Shown piece after piece: positions 19,435 to 26,757 of a stretch of 37,929 nucleotides of DNA (the first letter of the stretch is position 1; every line of letters begins with the position of its first letter). A program made the position numbers and the translations under genes. The notes beneath the pieces were generated by a model, which did not search any database, was not told the origin of the DNA, and saw only the letters and a list, made by a program, of their open reading frames with translations. The stretch covers positions 1 through 37,929 of the forward strand of contig JAUYEE010000331.1 of NCBI GenBank assembly GCA_030691545.1, read 5' to 3'. This stretch comes from a bacterium (GTDB taxonomy: Bacteria; Auribacterota; JABMQX01).

Positions 19435-20829
19435 ATGAAATCTCGGATCAGCCGGCGACAGTTTCTTTCCAGCGCGGTTCTCGGAGGAACAGGAATTCTG
19501 ATTCTTTCCAATTCAGGCCCGGTCTCAAGTTACGCCGCCAACCAGAAGGTGGGTATTGGGATTGTCGGGGTCAGCGGTCGAGGTGATTGGTTCGTCCGCA
19601 CGATTCCGAGCCTCGGCGAGGAGGTCGTCGCCCTGTGTGATGTCAACGACCGGCGAGCCGAAGGAGCCTTCAACCGTATCCCGAATGCTCGCCGCTATCA
19701 CGACTTTCGCAAAATGCTTGATGAAATGAACAAGGAGATTGACGCGGTCACGGTGGCCACTCCCGACAATACCCATGCCATCATAAGTAGCACCGCGATG
19801 AGAGCGGGCAAGCACGTCCTTTGCGAAAAGCCCTTGACCCATGATGTCGCGGAAGCTCGGGCCCTCCGCGAAACCGCACGAAAATCCAAGGTCGCCACTC
19901 AAATGGGCAACCAGGGCACAGCAAGCGAGGCGTTCCGGCGTTCGGTGGAACTCATCCAGGCGGGCGTTCTCGGCGAAATCCGCGAGGTTCTGGTCTGGAA
20001 CACGGGCGGAGGGCCGGGCCATCGCGAGCCGCCAAAGGGGGAACAACCTGTCCCGGATTATCTGAAGTGGGACCTATGGCTCGGCCCGGCGGCTTATCGC
20101 CCGTTTCACCCGGACTGGTTGCAGTGGCACATCTGGCGCGACTTCGGTGCGGGGCAGCTCGGCAACTGGGCCTGCCATACCATGAACGTCGCGTTCAAGG
20201 CCCTGAAGATTGATTCTCTCTGGTATGCGAAGTCCTCGGGCGAATCCGGGCCTATCATTAAAGTGAAGGCGGAGGTCTCAGAAATCACAAAGACATCCTT
20301 CCCGCGATGGGAGTTCATCCGCTACGAGGTTCCTGCGAGGGGCGAGTTGCCCGCCGTCGCGCTGACCTGGTACAACGGACGCGACGGAATGGAACAGAAG
20401 GGAATTCGCCGCAAGCTCGAAGAGCTCGTCGGCCGGACGTTCGACTGGACAACCGACGACGGAGACGAGTGGAAGGATTGGTCTCGCATTCTCGTCATCG
20501 GGAAGGACGGCATGCTCCTGTCGAACGCCCACAACACGGAATTCAGTTTGCTTCCTGCCGACAAGTTCAAGGGCTTTGAGGGTCCACCGCGTACCCTACC
20601 GCGATCCCGTGGACACGAAAGAGAGTGGCTCGACGCATGCCGCGGCGGTCCACCTGCCATGTCCAACTTCGACTATGCTGGCCCGCTGGCGGAATTCGTC
20701 CTCCTCGGCAACGTCGCCACGCTATTCGATCAGGCGATCGAGTTCGATCCCATAGCTATGAAAATCGTGAACAGTCCCGAAGCCGACCGCGCCCTCCGCC
20801 GCGAATACCGCGACGGCTGGTCCTTGTGA
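19435..20829 (+). CDS. Tat-exported Gfo/Idh/MocA family oxidoreductase
   Basis: The start is the ATG at 19435, preceded by GAGGAGCAG. The product is 464 residues. The N-terminus is a twin-arginine leader (SRRQFLSSAVLGGTGILIL), as expected for a cofactor-loaded exported enzyme. The Rossmann fold begins with GIGIVGVSGRG, followed by VVALCDVN, ATPDNTH and the family motif CEKPLTHDVAEA, whose Lys is the usual catalytic residue. The substrate half has WDLWLGPAAYRPFHP and GAGQLGNWACHTMN, matching the conserved GxGxLGDxGCH segment. Members oxidise or reduce sugars, inositols and related compounds with NAD(P). Its place 164 bases after the GH38-like gene on the same strand suggests a shared sugar pathway. 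The exact substrate cannot be read from sequence. Confidence 0.88.
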   Translation: MKSRISRRQFLSSAVLGGTGILILSNSGPVSSYAANQKVGIGIVGVSGRGDWFVRTIPSLGEEVVALCDVNDRRAEGAFNRIPNARRYHDFRKMLDEMNKEIDAVTVATPDNTHAIISSTAMRAGKHVLCEKPLTHDVAEARALRETARKSKVATQMGNQGTASEAFRRSVELIQAGVLGEIREVLVWNTGGGPGHREPPKGEQPVPDYLKWDLWLGPAAYRPFHPDWLQWHIWRDFGAGQLGNWACHTMNVAFKALKIDSLWYAKSSGESGPIIKVKAEVSEITKTSFPRWEFIRYEVPARGELPAVALTWYNGRDGMEQKGIRRKLEELVGRTFDWTTDDGDEWKDWSRILVIGKDGMLLSNAHNTEFSLLPADKFKGFEGPPRTLPRSRGHEREWLDACRGGPPAMSNFDYAGPLAEFVLLGNVATLFDQAIEFDPIAMKIVNSPEADRALRREYRDGWSL

Positions 20830-21205
20830 CAGAGGGGGAGGGAGCCGGCTCAGGGACGCGTTGTTTGTGAGGGTCTGTGTTTCCTCTCTCGCAACTCGCG
20901 GTCGCGGGGGCCCCATCCCGTCCTAGATAAAAAAACGTGGGGAAGCCGCGCAAAAATCCCCAGAAGAGCGTGAGGACCCGATGAACCGCCTCCCCGGGAT
21001 CGCCAGGGTTTTTTCCTGCCTCGGTGTCAGGAAACCAGCAGGAAAGAAGCTATTGCGTGGGGGGGGAGTAGGGGATGCTGCCGTGTGTCTCCCGGGCATA
21101 TTCAACCCCAGGCGGCTCGCGGACTCACCCGTCGAGAGCTGGCACGGATTTTTCTACCGGTGTATGCGCGTGGCGCGCGCAAAGGGTCTCGAATGAGTCG
21201 CGGCA
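20830..21205. other. Gene-free stretch of 376 bases
   Basis: I see no convincing gene here. Short open frames exist (for example 20981-21196), but they have no ribosome-binding site, no recognisable motif and a composition biased by G-runs. No T-tailed hairpin marks the end of the preceding gene. The next supported gene starts at 21206. Confidence 0.5.
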
Positions 21206-21415
21206 ATGAAGACGGAAGTAATCTGCCCCAGAGGACACAGAATTCCCGACGATGCGGAGGGGGTTCTCAGTTTCTCCATGCTCGCCGACGAACGCCTCAA
21301 CGTGAGCATCGAGTGCTACCGATGCGGGCGGCGCTGGGAGATGTCCTTGAGGCTGTTCACCTGCACGGAAAGAAAGCTGTCGGGAGACGTTAATCTCAAT
21401 CTGGGTCGCCTGTGA
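21206..21415 (+). CDS. Small Cys/His protein, possible zinc ribbon
   Basis: This is a 69-residue frame from ATG at 21206 to TGA. It has a CPRGH motif near residue 7 and a CYRCGRRW motif near residue 37, about 30 residues apart. That is the spacing of a two-knuckle zinc ribbon. A further Cys lies in FTC. The third codon positions are GC-rich, as in the surrounding genes. No good Shine-Dalgarno is present before the ATG, which weakens the call. It converges with the glycosidase-like gene on the other strand, 116 bases away. No function can be assigned; it could be a small structural zinc protein. Confidence 0.5.
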   Translation: MKTEVICPRGHRIPDDAEGVLSFSMLADERLNVSIECYRCGRRWEMSLRLFTCTERKLSGDVNLNLGRL

Positions 21416-21531
21416 CTTCGGCGATGCCGGAAGAAGCCCCTCTCTCGTCCGCCTCAGCCCCCTCTTCTTTTCTTTTCTGCTGCCCGTCTAACCCATCGCA
21501 GATGCGAGCCCTCCACTTCCCCATGGATACC

Positions 21532-23832
21532 TCAATCTGCAAAACGTACAAGGACCTCTTCCGTGCCCACGGGAACGAGGAACTCCCCCTTCGATCTCCC
21601 TTCGATGGGCTTGCCTTCTATCGAAACCGTCGCGTTCAGAGAGTCCGGCAGGCTCAGCACAAGCCCACCGGGCGGTTTGATATCCGGGCCAATCGTTAAA
21701 ACTGCGACGTTTTCCCCTGACGTCCAGCGCATGGTCAGCTTCCCGAAATGCGTGGGGAGGTTTTCGACCGCCATCCCCTCTTTATCTGTGAACCATGCCT
21801 CCGGTATCCCGGCAAGGAGCACAAGGCGCGCTTCATTTTCGAAAACCAGACAGTCGCGCATCAGAAGCCAGAACTCCGCAATCGCCCAGCCGTGGGGCAT
21901 GGCGACGCTGAGGTTGTCGCCCGGTTTCTCCACGCTTCGTGTCCAGGTCGTTCTCACGCGATGCCAACCGCCGGAGCTGCTTCCGCCCCCTTCGTCAAAC
22001 GCATACCATCCGCGCATCTGCACGTGCTCGAGGTGCTTCCCGATTGTCGCATAGCCAGCTTCCCGATTGCCCGCGAGTAAACCCTGGTGGGCTGTGGCCA
22101 GAGGAAAATAGCGCCAACCATTCGGCCCTCGTCCGCCGATGCTCTCGAACTGCTCGCGCGCCTTTCCCTCCATCAGGGGGTAAAGTCTGCACGGCCACAA
22201 TACCGAAAAGCTCCCGTAGTCCTTTGGCAACCGCGACCCGAACCGCTCGTCGTAAGACCGGAGAAGCCTATCCGCCAGTGCGCGCCACTCCGCCGCCTCG
22301 TCGGTTTTACCGAGCGCTTCGACAAGAATGGCCGCTCCCCGCAAGCCCGCGATGTCGAATGCCTCTGTGTATTCGGGGTGGTAACCATCGCAGCGCCCCG
22401 GCCTCAACTGTTGTCGTCTGTCCTCCGCCAGCGATGGCCCAAAATCCAGGCTCGTCGAGCTCACCCAGTGCGGCCCCTCTGTCGTCCGGTAGTACTGGAT
22501 CATCGCTGCAATCTTTCGCGCCGAGGGGTAAACCCGCCGCAGCCATTCCTCGTCCCGCGTGAAGAGCCAGTGCTCTCCGAGACACCACAGAATCTGCCCC
22601 GGATTATCCGCCTCCGGGTATGCCCGCCCGTTAAACGGATGAGAGAGAAAATAGTCCAGCGCCTTCTCCGCCAGGTCAAACACCCCTGCCTTCTGCATCA
22701 TATTCGCGACGTACACGCCGTCCCGATTGAACACATTGTAGTTGACGACAGCGACATCCGGGGCCCCCTCGTTCATGCACAGACTCGCGTGCGACAGAAT
22801 CGCTGCGAGGCTCTCGCTCCAGCGCCGGTCCGGCAACTGCACGCGCACCCGCTCCACCATTTTCCTCCAGTGCTCTTCGGCCTCGTCAAACAAATCGCTG
22901 GTCCTGATTTTTCGATAATAGTCAAGTCCCGGGTCCGGTTGCAGAATCCCACCGAGTAGCGCAGGCGTCCCGCCTGCAAATTCCTCTCCCCCCTTCGGGT
23001 TCAACTCAGCGACGTCGGCAAGAGCGTTCTGACCGAGGTCCACCCACTTGTGCCTTGCCGCACGGCGACCCGCGAGAACCGGGCAGATAACCCCGACGCT
23101 GCTCGTTTCCCCGGGTGAGAGGACAAGGTCGGAGCACAGGGCGCCCGAACAGTCCCCCTTCTCCGAGGTTGCGGACTTACCCTCCGGCATCTCCCCCCGC
23201 AAAGCGAAGTCTCTTATCGCGTCCGTTCCCAGAACTCCGGCGGCAGTCGGTCGTTCCTCGGCGACGAGCGCCGGATGCCCATCCACAAGCAGCCCGTCCG
23301 CTTCGGGAGTGACGGATAACTCCTTCACGTTCCAACCGGCCGGCCCCAACGGCCTCAACGCCACATACAGCAGAACCTGCCTGCGTTGATCCGACGTATT
23401 TGTGAGGAATGCTCTGGCGCCGACAACGTGAACCCGACCGGCAGGGGACTCTCGCACCACATGGCAAACCTCCGTTCGTACGGTAATGTCTTCGGCGAGC
23501 CATCTCGACCACGGAATCAGCAGCCCTCCTTCCGCCAGACCATGTTCGCAAGCGACGCCCTCGATTGTCGGTGCGAACAGCCTCTCGCCCGCCTTGTCGA
23601 ACACCCAGAAATAGATTCCGTAGCTCCCGAACCCCGGAGAGAAGTTTCCTTCGGCTTCGACAAACGTTTTGAGGGTATCCAGAGAGTTGGCGATCCCGAT
23701 GGGGATGTGGATTCTGCCTCGCCGGTCAAGCGGCGCGACGCTCGGCGCACTCGCCCTCTCTGCCGCGATGACGCCGCTCGCAACGGTGATACCTAACAAG
23801 GCGGCTCGTAATAGATGAAGCGCTGCAAGCAT
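21532..23832 (-). CDS. Exported six-hairpin glycosidase-like protein
   Basis: Translation starts at 23832 on the minus strand, with a clean AGGAGG 7 bases upstream, and a signal peptide follows (MLAALHLLRAALLGITVASG...). The product is 766 residues. The first ~280 residues look like a beta-sandwich. About residues 310-680 have the Trp- and Tyr-rich helical pattern of an (alpha/alpha)6 barrel, with NRDGVYVANMMQKAG, NPGQILWCLGEHWLFTRDEEW, DGYHPEYTEAFDIAGLRGAA and MPHGWAIAEFWLLMRD. A small beta C-terminal domain follows. This is the six-hairpin glycosidase layout of GH15, GH63 and GH78-type enzymes. I cannot choose a family or a substrate. A dispersed palindromic repeat is embedded in frame near residue 285 (EEFAGGTPALLGG), at the junction between the sandwich and the barrel, so it probably encodes a tolerated linker. 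Confidence 0.75.
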   Translation of the reverse strand: MLAALHLLRAALLGITVASGVIAAERASAPSVAPLDRRGRIHIPIGIANSLDTLKTFVEAEGNFSPGFGSYGIYFWVFDKAGERLFAPTIEGVACEHGLAEGGLLIPWSRWLAEDITVRTEVCHVVRESPAGRVHVVGARAFLTNTSDQRRQVLLYVALRPLGPAGWNVKELSVTPEADGLLVDGHPALVAEERPTAAGVLGTDAIRDFALRGEMPEGKSATSEKGDCSGALCSDLVLSPGETSSVGVICPVLAGRRAARHKWVDLGQNALADVAELNPKGGEEFAGGTPALLGGILQPDPGLDYYRKIRTSDLFDEAEEHWRKMVERVRVQLPDRRWSESLAAILSHASLCMNEGAPDVAVVNYNVFNRDGVYVANMMQKAGVFDLAEKALDYFLSHPFNGRAYPEADNPGQILWCLGEHWLFTRDEEWLRRVYPSARKIAAMIQYYRTTEGPHWVSSTSLDFGPSLAEDRRQQLRPGRCDGYHPEYTEAFDIAGLRGAAILVEALGKTDEAAEWRALADRLLRSYDERFGSRLPKDYGSFSVLWPCRLYPLMEGKAREQFESIGGRGPNGWRYFPLATAHQGLLAGNREAGYATIGKHLEHVQMRGWYAFDEGGGSSSGGWHRVRTTWTRSVEKPGDNLSVAMPHGWAIAEFWLLMRDCLVFENEARLVLLAGIPEAWFTDKEGMAVENLPTHFGKLTMRWTSGENVAVLTIGPDIKPPGGLVLSLPDSLNATVSIEGKPIEGRSKGEFLVPVGTEEVLVRFAD
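22956..22983. repeat. GCAGGCG-type palindromic repeat inside the glycosidase-like gene
   Basis: This is a copy of the 28-base repeat seen at 29244, 29275, 29387, 32094, 34274 and 34335. Its core is GCAGGCGTCCCGCCTGC, a 7-base stem with a 3-base loop (tcc here, tct in the other full copies). It is read in frame on the minus strand as EFAGGTPALL. Confidence 0.9.
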
Positions 23833-24051
23833 CCTCGGTCCTCCTGGGGGCGGTTGCAGTCGAGAAGGGTAGGGGAGACGACCATTTTGATCTCTTGACG
23901 TGAAAATGGGATTTTTCTGCCGGAGGGCTGTTTTTCGCGTTTTTCCACCGAGACCGGTGTGCGGAAGGCGTCGCGGCTGTCTTGTGAATTAACGATGGTC
24001 TCCAGCCTGGACAAGAACAGAGGACGGTTGGCGGTGGTGGCCTGCTAGGCT

Positions 24052-24579
24052 TTATCCTGCCGCCCCTGACCGACGTCTTGCGGCAGTGCGAGCACTCCGC
24101 CGATGTCTCTTTTCTGGACAGGCCTTATCGAGCTTCCGGTCCAGCGCCTCATAACAGGCGATCTTGTCCAATCTTCGCTTGTGGCGTCCCCCCCGAAACC
24201 TCTCCGTCAACCACACGTCCACGATTCGAAGAGATGTTGCATCGTCAAGGTAATCGCCCGCCAGGCACAGGACATTCGCGTTGTTGTGTGTGCGACTCGT
24301 CCGGGCGAGGGTCTCATTCAAGCAGAGAGCCGCGCGAATCCCACGAACTTTGTTCGCTGCGATGGATTCACCGATCCCCGTCCGGCACAGGAGGATAGCG
24401 CGGTCATTCTCCCCCCGGGCGACCGACTCGGCAGCCGCAAACGCGTAGTCGGGGTAGTCCACAGGATCCGGCGTGTACGAGCCAAAATCGGTGATCTTAT
24501 GTCCTTTCGACTCGAGGTGGGACGCTATCACCCCTTTCAGGTGAAACCCACCGTGGTCACCTGCGAGCGCTATCTTCAT
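24052..24579 (-). CDS. rpiB: Ribose 5-phosphate isomerase B
   Basis: The enzyme interconverts ribose 5-phosphate and ribulose 5-phosphate in the pentose phosphate pathway, in the cytoplasm. The start at 24579 gives MKIALAGDHGGFHLK, the standard N-terminus, and 175 residues. It has the active-site Cys at residue 65 in LLCRTGIGESIAANKV (usually CGTGIG; here Arg replaces the first Gly), then GIRAALC and the RTHNNANVLCLAGD motif. A basic tail of about 25 residues (KRHRRSARTAARRRSGAAG) extends beyond the usual ~150-residue length. The ATG overlaps the stop codon of the upstream phosphatase gene by four bases (ATGA), so the two are probably translationally coupled. Allose-phosphate isomerase activity is possible in this family. 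Confidence 0.93.
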   Translation of the reverse strand: MKIALAGDHGGFHLKGVIASHLESKGHKITDFGSYTPDPVDYPDYAFAAAESVARGENDRAILLCRTGIGESIAANKVRGIRAALCLNETLARTSRTHNNANVLCLAGDYLDDATSLRIVDVWLTERFRGGRHKRRLDKIACYEALDRKLDKACPEKRHRRSARTAARRRSGAAG

Positions 24580-25040
24580 AATTCGTGTATTGCCCTCTCT
24601 AAAGAACGTTTGATCATCTCTTTGCACTTGACGTACGCTTCTTTCCCCTGCCCCATCGGGTCCGGGATGCTCGGATAATCCGGATCATCCTTCACCGGGT
24701 CGAACTCCCGCAGAAGCCGCACTTTTGCCGCATAGCTCCGGAACCAGTCAGTCACCCGCCGGCGATGCGTTTCCGCCATCACCAGCACCGTGTCTGCCTC
24801 CTCCAACATGTTCCCGTCCAGCATCTGCGAGCGGTGCCCCGAGATGTCAATCCCCTCTTCTTCCATCACTTCCTTTGCGTACAAACTCGGGGGCACCCCC
24901 TGAGAGGCGCCGGTTCCTGCCGAGAGAATCCGATACGTGTCCGGCCCGGCCAACTTCCTCAGAAGTCCCACAGCCATCGGACTTCGGCAGGTGTTCCCTG
25001 TGCAGACAAAAAGGACTGTCTTTGTTTTTGGTTCGTTCAT
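24576..25040 (-). CDS. Low-molecular-weight protein phosphatase, YwlE-like arginine phosphatase type
   Basis: The product is 154 residues, typical of the low-molecular-weight phosphatase family. The P-loop CTGNTCRS starts at the catalytic Cys13 and ends with Arg19 and Ser20. The general acid is Asp127 in DPMGQGKEAY. The residue after Asn in the loop is Thr17. In Bacillus YwlE this Thr favours phosphoarginine, while tyrosine phosphatases usually have Ile there. So a protein-arginine phosphatase is the better guess, though no McsB-type kinase is in view. The gene ends by overlapping rpiB by four bases, and a TsaC/YwlC gene lies 152 bases upstream, a grouping also found in Bacillus (ywlC-ywlE-ywlF). 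Confidence 0.9.
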   Translation of the reverse strand: MNEPKTKTVLFVCTGNTCRSPMAVGLLRKLAGPDTYRILSAGTGASQGVPPSLYAKEVMEEEGIDISGHRSQMLDGNMLEEADTVLVMAETHRRRVTDWFRSYAAKVRLLREFDPVKDDPDYPSIPDPMGQGKEAYVKCKEMIKRSLERAIHEL

Positions 25041-25192
25041 TCTGCCAAGGAAAACTCATTCGGCGGACACCGGGCGGAACGCGAGGCGAACTCGCCGTGC
25101 CCCGTCCCCTGCTGAACCGCCCTTCGCCTCCCTTTCCACAACAAACTCGTGCGAGCCGAAAGACCCCGTACCATAACACACTCCCTCCACCT

Positions 25193-25828
25193 TTAGAACC
25201 CTTTTTCCACGTTTTCCCCCAGAACCTCGGACAACTCGTTAAGCGAAATGCACCCCTCGCGCAGAACCACAGGTCGTTCTCCCGACAGATCAATGACCGT
25301 GGATTCACGCCCCCACTCGGTTTTTCCGCCGTTGATGATAACGTCCACTTTCCCCTCCATCGCTGCGAGGGCTTCCTCGCCGGTGACAGGACTTGCCTGG
25401 CCGCTGAGGTTGGCGCTTGTGCCCGCAAGGGGAATCCCGGAAAGCGCAATCAGCGCCCGGCTCACCCGATCTGAAGGAACTCGAAAACCAATTTTGTCCC
25501 CATCCCGCCCCGCCAGCACGATGGTCAGCGGCCCCGGCAGAAACGCCTGTGCCAGTTTCTCGGCAGCCCCCGTCATCACGGCGTGATTTCGGAGGTCCGC
25601 CGCCGAGAGCAAGTACATTCCCAGAGGCTTTGAGCGCTCCCTGTGTTTCAGCCTGTAAATCTCGTCTCGGGCACATTCCTTATCGTGACGGCATCCGACC
25701 CCGTACACCGTCTCGGTTGGGAACACGACAAGCCTCCCCTCCTTGACCGCCTCCGCTGCCGGGAGTAGCTGGGATTCCTCAAACTTCGCGGGGTCTATTG
25801 TGATAATCTTCGTTCCTTTGCTGCCCAT
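25193..25828 (-). CDS. L-threonylcarbamoyladenylate synthase (TsaC/YrdC/YwlC family)
   Basis: The enzyme makes threonylcarbamoyl-AMP from threonine, bicarbonate and ATP for the t6A37 modification of tRNAs reading ANN codons, in the cytoplasm. I chose the start at 25828 (MGSKGTKIITID, with AAGG just upstream), giving 211 residues. The frame continues upstream to 26011, but that part runs through a dispersed palindromic repeat. Visible motifs are VVFPTETVYGVGC, the KHRERSKPL basic segment that binds ATP and bicarbonate, LPGPLTIVL and GTSANLSGQ. There is no C-terminal Sua5 domain, so this is the short TsaC-like form. It clusters with the phosphatase and rpiB. Confidence 0.92.
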   Translation of the reverse strand: MGSKGTKIITIDPAKFEESQLLPAAEAVKEGRLVVFPTETVYGVGCRHDKECARDEIYRLKHRERSKPLGMYLLSAADLRNHAVMTGAAEKLAQAFLPGPLTIVLAGRDGDKIGFRVPSDRVSRALIALSGIPLAGTSANLSGQASPVTGEEALAAMEGKVDVIINGGKTEWGRESTVIDLSGERPVVLREGCISLNELSEVLGENVEKGF

Positions 25829-25883
25829 AAGCCTTGCTCGTACTGCCTTTTCCCCTTCAACGGCGACGAGACGACGGTTCGCT

Positions 25884-26016
25884 GTGGCACGGGCTTCCAG
25901 CCCGTGGATCATGGGCAAGCCTGCCCGAGCGCGTGAAGGGAGCGTTGTCGCCCCGGTATCGTCACAACCGGCGCGGACGCTCGTCCACGCTGAGAGGCCA
26001 GGGATGCCCATGCCAC
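25884..26016. repeat. Second, expanded copy of the three-way-junction palindromic repeat
   Basis: It shares GTGGCACGGGCTTCCAGCC and ATCATGGGCAAG with the copy at 11479-11532. The closing arm ATGCCCATGCCAC is displaced by about 80 bases of unrelated GC-rich sequence. The outer arms GTGGCA (25884) and TGCCAC (26011) still pair. It lies between the transglycosylase-like and TsaC genes. Confidence 0.8.
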
Positions 26017-26036
26017 TCCGGGTTCGTGATGTCTTC

Positions 26037-26684
26037 TCACAACCGCTGCCGATACCGCTCGTACTTTTCGAGAATGTCGCGGATGGAGTTGCGAAGCCCG
26101 GGGGGTAGAACCGGATTGCGGAAATTGTCTGTCGCAGCCCGCACGTTCTTGTCCGTGAGGCAATACGCTGCGACCATCAGCGGAATTGCATCCTCGAGGT
26201 TTCGTTTTCCGCTGCCGTCAGCGCCCTCGATATCGGCTTTCAACTTGGCGAGGTACCAGGCCCCCACCTCGACATTCTGCCGGGGATACCACATCTCGGG
26301 AATCAGCCTCGACTTGCAGATGTTGCACGGCCCCCGGATGTTCTGCTTGATTCCCGTGTGCGGCGGATGCGCTTTGTTGATGCATACGTACCCGAATTCG
26401 TAGTCCGGACTCAGCTTTGCCTTCTTGTACTCTGCGACACCTTCCTGAGGAACCTGCAACAACCCCACCTCCCCCTTTTCCCCCATGGTGTAGTAGTTGA
26501 AGTGCCCCCTCGCGTCCATGATTGCCTTTAACAAGCCCGGCGGAAGTTGGTGGTCCACGGCTGCTTCCATAATGAGATGGTCGTACCGGTGCGTCCGCCA
26601 GTTCTCGTAGGTCAGAAACGACACCACCGACAGCGCCACAATCACTACGCAGATTGATATCAGAATGGCCAATCGCATTCGCAC
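26037..26684 (-). CDS. Membrane-anchored lytic-transglycosylase-like protein lacking the catalytic Glu
   Basis: The product is 215 residues from a GTG at 26684 with AGGAAGGG upstream; an ATG at 26678 is an alternative. The N-terminus is an uncleaved-looking hydrophobic anchor (LAILISICVVIVALSVVSFL). The rest follows the SLT fold of Slt70-type enzymes: YDHLIMEAAVDHQLPPGLLK, GEVGLLQVPQEGVAEY (compare GLMQIMP), NVEVGAWYLAKL and IPLMVAAYCLTDKNV. In the segment AIMDARGHFN the position of the catalytic Glu (compare AIARQESAWN) is Arg. An insertion with GPCNICKSR and an upstream YVCIN adds Cys residues that could bind a metal or form a disulfide. It may bind peptidoglycan without cleaving it. It is co-directional with its neighbours. 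Confidence 0.72.
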   Translation of the reverse strand: MRMRLAILISICVVIVALSVVSFLTYENWRTHRYDHLIMEAAVDHQLPPGLLKAIMDARGHFNYYTMGEKGEVGLLQVPQEGVAEYKKAKLSPDYEFGYVCINKAHPPHTGIKQNIRGPCNICKSRLIPEMWYPRQNVEVGAWYLAKLKADIEGADGSGKRNLEDAIPLMVAAYCLTDKNVRAATDNFRNPVLPPGLRNSIRDILEKYERYRQRL

Positions 26685-26703
26685 ACACAGCCCTTCCTGC
26701 CGT

Positions 26704-26729
26704 AGCGGTTGACCCCTGTGTCAACCGCT
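26704..26729. repeat. Perfect 10-base hairpin between two minus-strand genes
   Basis: AGCGGTTGAC and GTCAACCGCT form a perfect 10-base stem around a 6-base loop. It lies just downstream of the metallopeptidase stop codon and upstream of the transglycosylase-like start. There is no T-run on either side, so it looks more like a dispersed palindromic element, although it may also stabilise an mRNA end. Confidence 0.7.
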
Positions 26730-26757
26730 TGCTATCCAAGGCGCCAACCGCCAATGT

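Noticed and set aside
21140..21155. TGGCACG followed by TTTCT, resembling a sigma-54 promoter
   Set aside because: The essential GC of the -12 element is missing and no activator gene is nearby.
20981..21196. Small 71-codon frame before the Cys/His protein
   Set aside because: No ribosome-binding site, no recognisable motif and a composition dominated by G-runs.
25829..26011. N-terminal extension of the TsaC gene
   Set aside because: The extension translates a dispersed repeat and has no family similarity.
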